Of a stretch of 64,000 nucleotides of DNA, positions 22,905 to 34,736 are shown in pieces. Position numbers and translations under genes: made by a program. A model generated the notes under the pieces. That model saw only the letters and a program-made list of their open reading frames with translations. It was not told the origin of the DNA and made no database searches. The stretch comes from Exophiala sp. HKRS030 (taxonomy: Eukaryota; Ascomycota; Eurotiomycetes; Chaetothyriales; Herpotrichiellaceae). Where the stretch lies: contig JAHWDD010000007.1 in assembly GCA_023897205.1 (NCBI GenBank), forward strand, positions 434,001-498,000, read 5' to 3'. Every line of letters starts with the position of its first letter. Positions within the stretch are counted from its first letter, which is position 1.

Positions 22905-24149
22905 TCATGATGCTTGGGTTGAATGCCAGCCTTCGAAGCCATCCGGGTATTTGTCGACCAAGCGTTTCATCTCCTCCATAGCCAGCTGTCTCATCCTCTT
23001 GTTCGCTGGCCAGGCAACAGAGGTTTCAAGATCGACTCTCAGAGCGTAAAGAGCGTTGCGGTCGTCGACGTCTTCGACAGGATATGAGATCTCGGCGTGC
23101 TGGTGATAAAGGCGCACGTGTGCCCTATTTGTACGATACCGGGCGGCTCGGAACATGCCAAGGTCATCTGGAAATCCGATTCGATTCGATTTGATTCAAG
23201 GACCGAAATGAGTGACAGTCAATGTCGAAAGTCCTGAAGATCACTTACACTCGTGATGTCCGAACAAGGCGCCGCAGTCAAACATTATGACTTGCTCGGT
23301 CATAGCATCAATGGCAACGTTTCCATGCCAAAGATCGCCGTGGACCAGGGTAGGCTTCAGCCTCCGCCCGTCGATTTCCATTGGTCTCAACAGTCGAGGA
23401 ATGACTTTTGTGACGATCTCATCGGCGAGCCGTTGGAGCTTCTCGCTATAACCCTGCACCTCTTGTTCGAGCTTGACCGTCCCTCGAAACGCGCGGGTAA
23501 AAAACTCCTCCCATGTGTCACACCATGTGTTCTCAAGCTGAAGAGCCTGCGAAGTTGGGACGCTGAAGCCAAACTTTCCATTCGGTGTATGCGATTCCCG
23601 ATGTAGCTTGGCAATGACCGCTACCAGCTCCGCGGCTGGGGGTAGCTCCTCAATCATATCCTTGAACTCGAACATGACAAACGCTCGGCCTGGATTCTTC
23701 GCCAGGGCACCTTGAGCGACGGGTCGAGGGACGTGGTCCGGAATCACGGCGTGCAGTGCCTTGGTGGATTCATACTCTCCAACTGATTGGGCTTGCGCTG
23801 CTGCCCTCGTGTACACCTGTACACAATGAATGAGCACATGTACCTGTGACCACTTCTGCGCCTCAGTTCTGGACCTACCTTCAAAAAGTAAGACTGCTTC
23901 CTTCCATCCGGGTTTTCGGTGTCGATTTTTGTGGTAATGGCCCAGAAGGATACGCCGTGAGTAGCCGCCCAGAGCACTCGTGTTCCGTTCGAGAGCGCTG
24001 CGTATCGAGTCTTAGCTCCAGCTTTCACTCTTCGACGATCGAGGAGAAAAAAACATACCGGCGAGAACATTGTCATCGACTTGTGTGCCTTCATACCTCT
24101 CCCGGTCGGGAATCTGAGGGGCATCGAATTCTGGATCGATGTAAGGCAT
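22905..24149 (-). CDS. Fructosamine-3-kinase / ketosamine kinase family protein
   Basis: Family members phosphorylate sugar adducts on proteins and thereby help remove glycation (Fructosamin_kin, a protein-kinase-like fold). Four exons (24059-24149, 23879-23997, 23249-23816, 22905-23167) give 346 residues. The intron donors are GTATGT, GTAGGT and GTAAGT, all in phase. The N-lobe contains FWAITTKIDTENPDGRKQSYF with the ATP-binding Lys region. The catalytic segment is LVHGDLWHGNVAID, and the metal-binding Asp is in VIMFDCGALFGHHEYDLGMF, where the last intron splits HHE-Y. The C-terminal helix region ends in DGFEGWHSTQAS. I chose the ATG at 24149; the frame continues upstream only through non-ATG codons. 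Confidence 0.9.
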
Positions 24150-24730
24150 TGTGTCATCGACGTTGATTGGGCCTGGACTGTTATTTAGTGCACTATTGTG
24201 TACGGAGTGATAAGTCGCCAACTGCAATGTCGTTGCTCGAAGTGATCCTTTCACTGGAAGTCAGTCATGTGATTTACCTGACCAAACCGTCTCGACTCTA
24301 GTATACGTGCCTGAGGCTAGGGTTGACGGCGCACCCATTCCTATTTTCGACACGAATAGGATGGCCAAAGGCAACCTGGCGCCATTGCTAGGGTCAAATA
24401 CCGTCGGTCCGGGAGAATGCCCCAAACAAGGGAATGGTCTAAGATTAGTCGAATTCCTGTACTGAGTGCATTGTTAGCAGACTGTCTGAGGAATGCTCTG
24501 TGAGGATGGTGGCTTGTCAAGGGGTCAGTATCCCTAAGCCAAAAGGCAAAATGTCACTCCAGTTTTGGTGAATATCTACGTCAACGATGAGCAGCAATCA
24601 TGCAAAAACATTAATCAGCGAGCGCAAACTGTGTTTGTCAAAAAGGGAGAATTGGCAACTGTGAAAACCGACTTCGCTTGGTATCATGACGAGGTTTTCT
24701 CCTCGTCAACGCAGGATGCGACCTGAATTT
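24150..24730. other. Spacer between the kinase-like gene and the MFS relic
   Basis: Both neighbours are on the minus strand. A TACGGAGT motif lies near 24200, about 50 bases upstream of the kinase-like ATG. No gene seen. Confidence 0.5.
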
Positions 24731-26262
24731 TCATATCTGTCGTTGCCTTCTCCACTTCATACCTTTCAATCTGATGAGTATCGCTGCTCCTAAGCCGGAT
24801 ATGCCAGTCATAGCACCAATTATGGTAAAGACATAGCCATATCTCAGACTATCAATGAGAGGTTGCACAATCGCAACACCTCCTGCTGATAAGGCGCATC
24901 GGGTGACGTTACCAGCAGCAGATGCGGTACTCGCGTTAGCTGCGAAAACGTCGACAAGTAGGGTGTTGAATGTTTGAACAATGCATGTTTGAAGAAAACC
25001 AAGCAAAAATTGTAGGACCAACAGAACCTCAATGGGTGCCTTTCTCGCGCAAGCCCAGCCGTAGCTCACTAGAATAAAGAAATCGAGTAAGATGAGAACA
25101 TTCGCAAACCTGGTACGTGCTTCGTCAATAGGGAAACTTCTCATGTCATCTCCTGAGATCTTGTTGATTGTGAAACCTACTTCTCCTGCTGTCCGTCGGT
25201 AATTGATGTCAAGAAACTTGCCGTTCAAGAAGCCACCCAGCGCAACCCCTACGCCGATAGCCAAGTACGTGAGTCCAACCTGCAGTTCGCTGAGATTGTA
25301 ATAGTTGGTTAAGAGGGCCGGCATTGTGGCTTGGAGGCAATAATAGGCCATGTAGTGGACTGCACTGACCCATAAGATAAGAGCAGCATCGCGATAGAAA
25401 ACAATCCGCAAGGACGGCAGCGGGTTGGGGATCATCATTCACAAAGCAGAAGAGGTCAAACTATGTTCCGACATGGTGCTTTTGGCATTGCGAGGATATT
25501 GCCAGAGGTAAGAAACAAGTGGTCGATTCATCGTCGCGCTGGACAGCTGCCGTTGTCAACCAGTCGACGAGAGGTCTCCGGGAACAAACTCAACAAGACA
25601 AGAAGAAACCCCGAACCCAAAATGGTTAGAAACCAAAACACCCATCGCCAGCCTAATTGGTCGATGATGATGCCGCCGAGCAGAGGACCTATAGTAGGGC
25701 CGGTATTGGCTGCGACCATGGCGGCGCCGAGCATGCGTCCACGCTTCGCTGGCATTGCAACGTCCGCTAGGACACCATAGCTGATTGCTGCGGTGGCAGA
25801 ACAGCCAGCACTTTGAAGCGTTCGTAGGGCTATCAGAGTGGCATATGAGGATTTGTTCAACGCTAGCCCGAGCGATGCGGCAATGTAGACGATGAACGTA
25901 GAAACGTAGACCGGTCTCCGCCCAACCTTGTCGGCGAGGTCGCCTACGAAAAGAGGAGCGACGCCCTGGAGCACGACGTAAGCGGTGATGGTGAGGTTGA
26001 TCTCTTGGAGCGACACATGTGTGGCTTGAGCTAGAACTCGCATGGCAGGGAAATAGACATTTGCCGTCATGGGAGAGAAGAACAAGGCAAAGCCCATGAT
26101 GACTGTAATTATCCATCTTTCCATGCGCGTGAACACACTATACGGTGTGGCGGCACTAGAAGGAGGTAGAGCGACGGTCAGAAACTCTCCTTCTAGATCC
26201 TCGGGTGCCAGTATCTCGGGAGATGTCTCTCTATCCTGCTGGATTGAATCAATCTTCGACAT
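24731..26262 (-). pseudogene. MFS drug:H+ antiporter (DHA1, Qdr-like), disrupted
   Basis: The first half (26262 down to 25528) encodes six membrane segments, with the MFS motif A (GDLADKVGRRPVY) and the antiporter motif C (GPTIGPLLGGIIID). The second half (to 24731) encodes six more and ends RLKGMKWRRQRQI. In the central loop, the frame hits TGA at 25528-25530 after LVDNGSCPARR. The expected continuation, NRPLVSYLWQYPRNAKS, is in the +1 frame from 25531, so one base is missing or extra. That frame then meets a second TGA at 25439-25441, just before the conserved IPNPLPSLRIVFYRD. No acceptor AG lies between that stop and PNPLP, so splicing cannot rescue it. The gene is inactive unless the assembly is wrong. 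Confidence 0.75.
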
Positions 26263-26896
26263 TTCTTCCGGGGAAACGTTGAGACAAGGTTCGGATGGTG
26301 GTGGACAAACAGGTGGTATACTTCTGTGGTCTCAAATGGGCCAGTAGTATCCTGCCTGGAGATGTTCAAAGCATGGATGAGGTCGCTCGCCGCCAGGCTC
26401 AGCGGGAATTACCTGAACACCTGCGTTTATTTGTGGTTGTAGGTCGATGTAAGCTTGATACTTGCCAGAATTGTACCTACCACTGTAAAATAAACGCTTG
26501 AAGGGAGAGCTGTTGTGTCCTTGACGTTGCCACGAGCCATGGTGGCTGCATTTGCATTCCTGCCTCTGGGGTTGGGTTAGGAATTGATGTACGGAGTACC
26601 GTTATCCCAGAGCCATTTACGGCTCCTAGTATGGAAAGTTACCCGGGACTTCTTCACGTGTTTTGGCGTTTTAGTGCCTCCCTCCTCTTGGGCTCCTAAA
26701 GTGGTTGCTTAGGCAGCGAGAGGGAAATTGAAGAACGTCATCCACTTCATGGTGGTCCGAACTTCACCACACTACCTACCACAGATCTTGTACGTACTTT
26801 CATAGACAAAGACAAGCATCAAAGTCCAAGAGAAGAATCACTGTCTGCGAGTATCATATACAGCTTCACTTTAAGACTGCCACCGAAAAAGCAATC
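26263..26896. promoter_or_regulatory. Divergent upstream region, MFS relic / POLD4
   Basis: 634 bases between opposite ATGs. It contains GTACGGAGTAC at 26589-26599. No gene seen. Confidence 0.5.
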
Positions 26897-27673
26897 ATGC
26901 CTCCCCGCGGTCGCAGATCCAAGGGTTCAACGCCCACCCATGCCCAATCCCGCCTTTCCTTTAACAACTCGGCAAGAGTCACCAAACCAGGCACGAGACA
27001 AGACGACTCGGCGAAGAAAGCCGCCTCAAAGCTCTCGGAGGTCACCCAAGCGCCCGTTGAACACGAGATCGAGACGCCCGAGCCTGAAGCAGATGAACTC
27101 CAAGCTACGCCAGAGTCTGAGTCGAAGTCGAAGGAGATTGACGTCGCCATACGAGAGTCGCCATTGAAGCCGAAGACGACAAATCCAAAGGCCAAAAAGA
27201 TACCTGTTCCAGACAAGGACGAGAGAGAGCTTTCAGCCGAGAAGATCACGGATGCGCAGATACGAAAGTACTGGAAGGCCGAGGAGGATGGTAGGCTTGC
27301 TCCAAGAAGTATGTATCATTACCTTGTCCTACTTCACCACCCTCTCTACTGGTTGTGTCTGCATCACCCGATGTTTTTTACCCGCGTATGAGAACAGACC
27401 AAGACCCTAACAATCCTCGTGACAGTCCACCAAGAGAACCTCTCGCTGCACGAAAAGATCCTACGACACTTTGACCTTTCTTCCCAATTCGGTCCGTGCA
27501 TTGGTATCCAGAGACTCCAGCGCTGGAAGAGGGCGAACATGTTGGGATTGGAACCGCCCGTCGAGGTCCTGGCTGTGCTCTTGCGCGAAGACGACAAAGA
27601 GACGAGCCAGGGTTGCGGCAAATTGGCCTACATTGACGAATTGGCCGGTGGGAAGGTGGTGCTCGTGGAGTGA
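26897..27673 (+). CDS. POLD4: DNA polymerase delta subunit 4 (p12 / Cdm1)
   Basis: Smallest, stabilising subunit of replicative DNA polymerase delta, linking the catalytic and B subunits. It is present in most fungi though absent from baker's yeast. Two exons (26897-27308, 27426-27673) with a 117-base intron give 219 residues. The first half is disordered and charged. Near residue 18 it has AQSRLSFNNSARVTKP, the conserved N-terminal element, possibly a degenerate PCNA-binding motif. The second half is the conserved core: ENLSLHEKILRHFDLSSQFG, then GIQRLQRWKRANMLGLEPP and VLAVLLRED. A helix with Lys/Glu (KITDAQIRKYWKAEEDG) lies at the exon junction. Confidence 0.93.
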
Positions 27674-28265
27674 GAGCAGTTTCAGTGCGGCGCCAATTTA
27701 GCACGCACACACAAACAAGTTGCATATGACGAAGTGGATGGTTCTACGATGGTGGTCATTTGAGTGAGCGGAATGAAAAATGGCAAGAGGAGTTCAGGCG
27801 AAATCATCATCATGCGTGAATGTTGAGCTTTTAAAAAGGGAGGGTATTGATTGACTCTCAAGAACTATCCACTGGTGGGTGTGTATAGGTTACTACGTGC
27901 TGGGCAATACCACAAGCTAGAAGTAAGCAAACCCGAAGCCTGTTTACTATCATGTTCAGGGAGTAGTTATTCGCATCCGTCACAAGGACCAAGGAATAAA
28001 TTTGGCTTGCGTCACTTTGTCATTATCGTGAAAGGTCTAACATCTGATATTCACGTTCATCTGTCTCGAGTTTCAATCCCGCCCAACAAGGGCGATGACC
28101 ACTCGTCATACTACATAGCAACAATGCTCCTTCGTAATCATCAGGCAAACTCCGCAAAGAAACACCAATGCCTTTTCCGATTGCCCAGGCGCATGCCAGC
28201 CTACCAAAACTGCTTGACAAGGAAGATACTTTAGACCAAACTACATAACAGCCCAAGAGAGTCAT
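27674..28265. other. Convergent 3' region, POLD4 / acl2
   Basis: 592 bases between two stop codons facing each other. It should hold both 3' untranslated regions. No coding signal seen. Confidence 0.6.
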
Positions 28266-29772
28266 CTACTGCGCGCCGAATTCGGGCACGGTGGTCTTCT
28301 TGCCGAGCAGGGCCAAAGGCACGATACCGCTGACGTGCATCTCAGGGCCGTACACATGCATGTTTAGTTTAAGCTCTTCACCGACGGCCTTGATGTTCTT
28401 GAGACCTTCTTGGTAGTTGGGACCCGCACGGCGGACCCAGATCTGGACCTTGTGCTCGTTGAGAACAGGGGCGACCTCTCTTAGGGCGCGGATGACACCC
28501 TTGAAGGTGGAGGCAACGTTGGTAAAGTTGGCGATACCACCACCAATGAACAGGACCTTGCCATCAGGGTGCAATGGCGCTCGGAGCATCAGGTCAAGAA
28601 CGGTGCGGGCATAGTTGTACGTCTGCGTCTCGCTTGGGGCGCCTGAGTATTCACCGTAGTTGGCCAACTCGGAGACGAATCCAGCGGAAGCAATGGCGTC
28701 GGCGTACACGACCGAAGCACCACCACCAGCGACAAGAGTCCAGATGCGACCTTGAGAGTTCAGCACGGTAAGCTTGAGTGAGGCACCGGTCTTCGCATCC
28801 ATGTCCGCAATGTACTTTTCTTCTTTGCTGAGCTCGCGACCGAAAGGTGCGGGGAATTCCATTGGTGGGCCCACGTCGATGGTGACTTTTCCATCGGTCT
28901 TGGTTCCGGGGAGACCAAGAGCAGCAGGACTCCGTGCAATGGCCCATTTTGTGCCACACTCAAAGTCTGCCGTCTGGTCTAGTTTGGCGGCAAGATCGAG
29001 GAAGTGGACGTCAGCTGAAGTGCCTGCAGCGTTGGGGATGACAACCAGGGGGTTGATCTCGAGGTAGGTGAACTGGCAATCCACATAGACGGAGTAGAGT
29101 CGGACAATAAAGTCGAGTAGAACGTTGTGGACACCTTTGGGGACCTTCTTGAGGAGTGCCGCAGCCAGCTCTTGATTCGAAGGGAAGTTCTTCAGGTCGA
29201 CTGGGATGAGGATCTTCTCCGCCTTTGCGTCGACATCACCAACATCGACACCACCCTCGTGTGTGAAGAGGATCCAGTCGCCCTAATGCTGAATTAGCGT
29301 CTGCCTGCATGGCCGTGCATGTGATACTTACATCTCTGACAGAGTTGATGTTGATGTAGTACTCGGTATCTTGAGGGTGAGGCACAAACGGCTCAACCAA
29401 AAATTGCCTGAGCACGCCAGTGACCGTCTCGACCTTCTGTTCCTTGCCGGCTCTGGCTTCGATCCATGCTCTGGCCTCGGCCCACGTCTTGTTCAAGGCC
29501 AACAAGCCGCTCTTTCCTCTTCTCTTGATCAGCTGATCTGGCTTTGCGACGAATTTGGCACCCTGGGCGAGGAGCCATGGATAGGTGGCTTCTGCTTGAT
29601 CAAGAATCGTCTTAACCGATTCATCTTCGGGGAAGTAGAGGGAGGCTAGTTTCGCAGGAGGATTGTGCACACCAGATGGTTTCAGAGGAGTCGGCTTGAC
29701 CACTGGAGCACGAGTGAGGTGGTAGTTCAGAATGGCCTTTCCATCAGCCTCGAGAATGGATTTTGCTGACAT
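28266..29772 (-). CDS. acl2: ATP-citrate synthase subunit 2 (ATP-grasp / citrate-binding subunit)
   Basis: With subunit 1 it forms cytosolic ATP-citrate lyase: citrate + CoA + ATP to acetyl-CoA + oxaloacetate, the main source of acetyl-CoA for lipid and sterol synthesis and acetylation. Exons 29332-29772 and 28266-29282 (49-base intron, GTAAGT) give 485 residues, as expected for the fungal small subunit. It corresponds to the N-terminal half of animal ACLY. The ATP-grasp region includes [19 protein letters not shown] and [15 protein letters not shown]. Metal- and nucleotide-binding parts include [11 protein letters not shown], and the citrate-binding part includes [17 protein letters not shown] and [14 protein letters not shown]. 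The C-terminus is [17 protein letters not shown]. Confidence 0.97.
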
Positions 29773-31309
29773 TGTTGCGGCGGTGAGGGGTAAACAGAGG
29801 AAGAACTTGGGAGGGTTGAAGACACAAAAGAGGGTTGTACAGAAGTCAAGATAGTAGAAATGTAGAGGATGAAGTCTCGACGACAGTGAACAGTAATAGA
29901 CAGGCTCTTCTTCTGTCAGAATTCAAGTGTGAGATCGTGAGTGTGGTAGAATTCCAAACAGCTTGGGGGCAGAATTATCGCTGGATTGGGTGAGTCTCAG
30001 GACAATTGCTGGCGTTCGGAGAGCGGCTTGCACAATAATTTTTTGGCGGAGACGTTGTTGGGAATGTCTAACAGGAGGCTTTAGCCCTATGGGGGATTGC
30101 TAAACTTAACCAGCAACTCACTAGCCCGTACTCCGTATTCCGTAGTGGATCGGGGGTCCAGCTACGACCTCAATGCAATGTGCATTGCGCCAACCGCCAG
30201 GAACCCTCTCTCTAGAGATGGCCCACGATGCCAACCAGTAGCGTACTGTGCAAGGGGCATTTGCAGACCATCCAGACTAGACTACCAACAATATCGGTCA
30301 CCGCCTCCTCAGCCGTTGCTGACCCTGTGACGTTGATGATAGACGCCGCGCACACCTTTGATTTGTTGAAGACTGGCACTCAGGGCAACAGTTTCAATGA
30401 AACCGCGGATCGCTTTGTGGCGAGCATCCCCTCCGTACGTGATGGAAACCACCGGGAGAACAAGGTAACCTGGCAATTTCCAGCTAGGTCCCAATATTCT
30501 CTTGGAGAGCAGAATGGATATTCGCCGAACGCGGTACTTTGTTGTCCTGCATAGAGGAGAAAATCGTGCCACCCGGGGATACGAGATACGTTGACCGGAC
30601 TCCGAAGACAAGTGTCAACGAGGCACGCGAGGAGGGCCTCTCCTGCATCGTCCACTCAGGGCGCGGCCGGGGGGGGTCTTCTTGCGATCAGGCCCGCCAA
30701 AAATGTCTACAGCCTTTCCGACGACGGGCCGCAAAAAGGTCAATAATGGTGAAGTGATGGCGATTGAGGCTGCTCGTTAGTTAGTACGGAGTTCTCGTAG
30801 AGGCATGGCGGTCCCTGTGATGGTCCACTGAAAATCTCACCGCAACGCAGGGATGAACAAGTTGGGGGCCGCCATGCTATTTTCGGGGGACCACCAGGCT
30901 TTAGCACCCGGAGCTCAACAAGCAGGCCTCTCCAACAAATCGCTGACTGCTGAGCTGCGAATTACTGTGTATTTTCTCGCGGGCGCACCCAGCATCATCT
31001 TCACACTCCACAAGTTAGACCACCGCCAGATTCACCTCGACAACTTTTTCTCGCTCGGTGTTGGTGTCTTTCGCTGAATTTCAACCGACAGTCTCTCTTC
31101 CATCCCTCCCTGTCTACCACACATTCAACACTCACTATTGCCCGAATGTAAGTCTATGAGAAGTTCCTGGCCCATCGCAATCTACTCCCTCCTCATTCAA
31201 CTCCTTTCGTTGGGAACACTCGTTGTATATCGTCACAGCCCTCCACTGTACTTGAACTGACACGATGGGACTTCTAGTTCGTGAAGACTCTCCTCAAGAC
31301 TCTCCTACA
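29773..31309. promoter_or_regulatory. Divergent promoter of acl2 and acl1
   Basis: The ATGs of the two lyase subunits are 1.54 kb apart on opposite strands, so co-regulation from this region is likely. A GTACTCCGTA motif is at 30128-30137 and TACGGAGT at 30785-30792. A probable acl1 leader intron occupies 31148-31277 (GTAAGT donor, CTTCTAG acceptor). No separate gene is supported. Confidence 0.7.
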
Positions 31310-33570
31310 ATGCCTTCTGCCAGCGGGCCTGCGCCCCTCTCCAATGGGCTGCCCAAAGTCAACGTCCCAGATGGCAACAACTCTCCTGGGTCAGAGACAC
31401 CATTCTCTGCCAACGACAACATCCGTCGATTTGACCCCCCTTCGAGGGTTCTGAGCCCTGTCCAACATGCCCTCTTCCACAACAAGACGAGATGTTTTGT
31501 CTAGTAAGTAACAGATGTGATTTCCGAATTTCGAAGGGAAAGGGATCTGACCATTGGAATAGTGGTATGCAGCCAAAGGCCGTCCAGGGCATGCTCGACT
31601 TCGACTTCATTTGCAAGCGAACGACTCCTTCCGTTGCAGGTATCATCTACACATTTGGCGGCCAATTCGTCAGCAAAATGTACTGGGGTACCAGCGAAAC
31701 TCTGTTGCCAGTCTATCAGTCCGTGGACAAGGCTTTCGAGAAGCACCCAGACGTGGACACGATCGTGAACTTTGCCTCTTCCCGATCAGTCTACAGCTCA
31801 ACTATGGAGCTCATGAACATTCCCCAAGTCCGCACCATTGCCATCATCGCAGAGGGTGTCCCTGAGAGACGTGCCCGTGAGATCATGATCAAGTCAAAAG
31901 AGAAGGGAATTACCATCATCGGACCTGCCACAGTCGGTGGTATCAAGCCGGGTGCGTTCAAGATTGGCAACACTGGTGGTATGATGGACAATATCGTGGC
32001 CTCGAAGCTTTACCGCAAGGGTTCCGTTGGTTATGTCTCAAAGTCTGGTGGTATGTCCAACGAACTCAACAACATCATCTCTCAAAACACCGACGGTGTG
32101 TACGAGGGTATTGCCATTGGTGGTGACAGATATCCTGGAACCACCTTCATCGACCATCTGATGCGCTACCAGAACGAGCCTGAATGCAAGATTCTGCTTC
32201 TTCTAGGTGAAGTCGGTGGTGTCGAAGAGTACAGAGTGATTGAGGCGGTCAAGAAGGGCCAAATCACCAAGCCCATCGTGGCCTGGGCCATTGGTACCTG
32301 CGCTAGCATGTTCAAGACTGAGGTTCAATTCGGTCACGCCGGTGCCTCCGCCAACTCCCAACTCGAGACTGCTGTTGTCAAGAACCAGTCGATGAAGGAA
32401 GCTGGATTCTTTGTTCCCGATACTTTCGAAGAGATGCCCCAGGTCCTTGCCGAGGTCTACCAGAAGCTCGTCAAGCAAGGCACGATCAAGCCTGCGCCAG
32501 AGCCAGTTCCTCCCAAGATCCCCATCGATTACGCCTGGGCCCAGGAATTGGGCCTTATCCGAAAGCCGGCCGCTTTCATTTCCACCATTTCTGACGACAG
32601 AGGCCAAGAGCTGCTCTACGCCGGTATGCCAATCTCTGATGTCTTCAAGGAGGATATCGGTATTGGTGGTGTCATGTCTCTCCTGTGGTTCCGTCGCCGG
32701 TTCCCTCCTTTTGCTAGCAAGTTCTTGGAGATGGTCCTCATGTTGACTGCCGATCATGGTCCGGCCGTGTCTGGTGCCATGAACACCATCATCACAACCC
32801 GTGCTGGCAAGGACCTGATCTCCTCGCTTGTTGCCGGTCTTCTCACCATCGGTTCCCGCTTTGGTGGTGCCCTTGATGGTGCCGCCGAGGAGTTCTCCAA
32901 GGCCTTTGACAAGGGCTGGTCTCCCCGTGAATTCGTCGACACCATGAGAAAGGAGAACAAACTTAGTATGTCTACTCTCAAACGTCACCTTTGGAAACAA
33001 TGCTAACCATGTTTGCAGTCCCTGGTATCGGCCATCGTATCAAGTCCCGAAACAACCCTGATCTCCGTGTGGAGCTCGTGAAGGAGTACGTCCTGAAGCA
33101 CTTCCCCTCTCACAAGTTGCTCGACTATGCCATCGCTGTCGAGACTGTCACCACATCCAAGAAAGACAATCTCATCCTTAACGTCGACGGCTGCATTGCA
33201 GTATGCTTCGGTAAGTTCAAAATACCTCTGGAGTTTCTCCTTTCTTCACTAGGTCCCGTGGTTAACGATAATATTTAGTTGATCTGATGAGATCGTCTGG
33301 CATCTTCAGTTCTGAGGAGGCTGAGGACTACATGCGCATGGGCGTCCTCAACGGTCTGTTCGTCCTGGGTAGATCTATCGGTTTGATTGCCCATTACCTT
33401 GATCAAAAGCGCGTATGTTGCCATTCTCTCCATTTAATTGGTCTCAAAACTAACAAAATTTGTAGCTCCGAACTGGACTTTACAGACATCCTTGGGATGA
33501 TATCACTTACCTTCTCCCAACCTTGGCCAAGGGTGGCAGTGGTGAAGGCAGAGTTGAAGTTTCTATGTAA
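31310..33570 (+). CDS. acl1: ATP-citrate synthase subunit 1 (CoA-ligase / citrate-synthase subunit)
   Basis: Large subunit of ATP-citrate lyase, matching the C-terminal part of animal ACLY. Exons 31310-31503, 31563-32965, 33019-33210, 33279-33412 and 33466-33570 give 675 residues, the usual fungal size. The CoA-binding fold starts after [19 protein letters not shown]. The phosphorylated catalytic His is His323 ([12 protein letters not shown]). The citrate-synthase-like domain follows ([14 protein letters not shown], then [15 protein letters not shown] and [11 protein letters not shown]). The C-terminal end is [18 protein letters not shown] chose the ATG at 31310: an in-frame ATG at 31265 lies inside the probable leader intron 31148-31277 and would be spliced out. 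Confidence 0.97.
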
Positions 33571-34347
33571 AGCGATTGGAAAAAGAAGTTTTGGGGCGTC
33601 TGTGAAGGCAGCAGTTGTTGCACCACGTCTTGGCTTTGCATGGAGCAGGTCGTGGCTCGGCGTTATAAAGACTTGGGCGAGTTCGAACGGGGGTCTGAAA
33701 GGCTGAGTGTTTGTCAATGTCTGTAGGTAACGAACGGGCTCATGATGAGAAAGACCAAAATTTTATGTGTTTTGTCTTGGTTGGAAGGTGCAAATAATTA
33801 GTGTACAACACTATAAGGCACGGATCAGAGTATGTTTTTCAGAATATGACCATGATGCACCGATCAAACGATTCTGTTCTTTCTCTTGGTCGGCTTGTTT
33901 TTGCTTCCTTCGTAATCGTCGGTCACTTGATAGTAATTTGATTTCTACTCGAATGCGGGCGGTTTGCCTTTAATGACAGGGGAAACGATGTCTATGTTTT
34001 GACAGTTGACGCGATTTGATATTATGCATTCTACATGATGTACGTAGTACTCTGGAGGTATATTGAGTTTTTAAGGGTGCGAGGCTGCTCAATGCTTGTA
34101 TAAGACTACAGTACGGAATACGCGCTGCTTTTATACGCGTTTCTATTCATTCGGCTAGTTACGCGTTCTGCCACTCGTCACCGCCTGGAAGAAAAAATGT
34201 CCTTAGCTGCGACTTCTAATATCCGTTACCACCTCCAAACTCTCTACTGTCTGCCTGGTGAAGACGACGAAGGTTAGCTACCACTCATTTCAACTTGAGA
34301 GCATCGAGATTCGTGGCCGTCACTTTTTCTTTTCACGCATCCAGACG
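33571..34347. other. Intergenic region, acl1 to elongin C
   Basis: 777 bases between two plus-strand genes: the acl1 3' region, then the elongin C upstream region with a TACGGAATAC motif near 34113. No gene seen. Confidence 0.6.
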
Positions 34348-34736
34348 ATGGCTACCAACGGTGTCCCTACTTCTCCCTTTGTCACACTCGTTTCGTCTGA
34401 CGGCTTCGAGTTCCACGTTCGCCGTTCCGCCGCGTGTGTCTCTGGTACGATCCGACGTATGTTGGACACACAAAGTACGTTACCTTCTTCTCGCCACTTT
34501 TCAATGGTTTACAGAAATTGGGTTAACTAATGCATACCTACCTTACAGGCAACTTCAGTGAAGCTCAGACCGGAGTATGTCACCTCGAAAACATCAGCGG
34601 TATCGTCTTGGAAAAGGTCGTCGAGTACTTTTACTACAATGAGAAACATCGAAACAGCCAAGGCGTGCCTGACATGGACATACCGTCTGAATTGTGCCTG
34701 GAGCTCCTCATGGCCGCAGACTTTCTGTTGACCTGA
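34348..34736 (+). CDS. elc1: Elongin C (Skp1/BTB-fold)
   Basis: Elongin C joins BC-box proteins to cullin scaffolds in ubiquitin ligases and works with elongin A on stalled RNA polymerase II. Exons 34348-34474 and 34549-34736 (74-base intron, GTACGT) give 104 residues, the family length. It has the Skp1-like order: FVTLVSSDGFEFHVRRSAAC, a hydrophobic turn GTIRRML, and NFSEAQTGVCHLENISG. It then continues LEKVVEYFYYNEKHRN and the C-terminal helix IPSELCLELLMAADFLLT. No anomaly. Confidence 0.93.

Noticed and set aside
32203..33000. Minus-strand frame of 265 codons
   Set aside because: It is the antisense shadow of the highly biased acl1 exon; its composition is just the mirror of the real gene.
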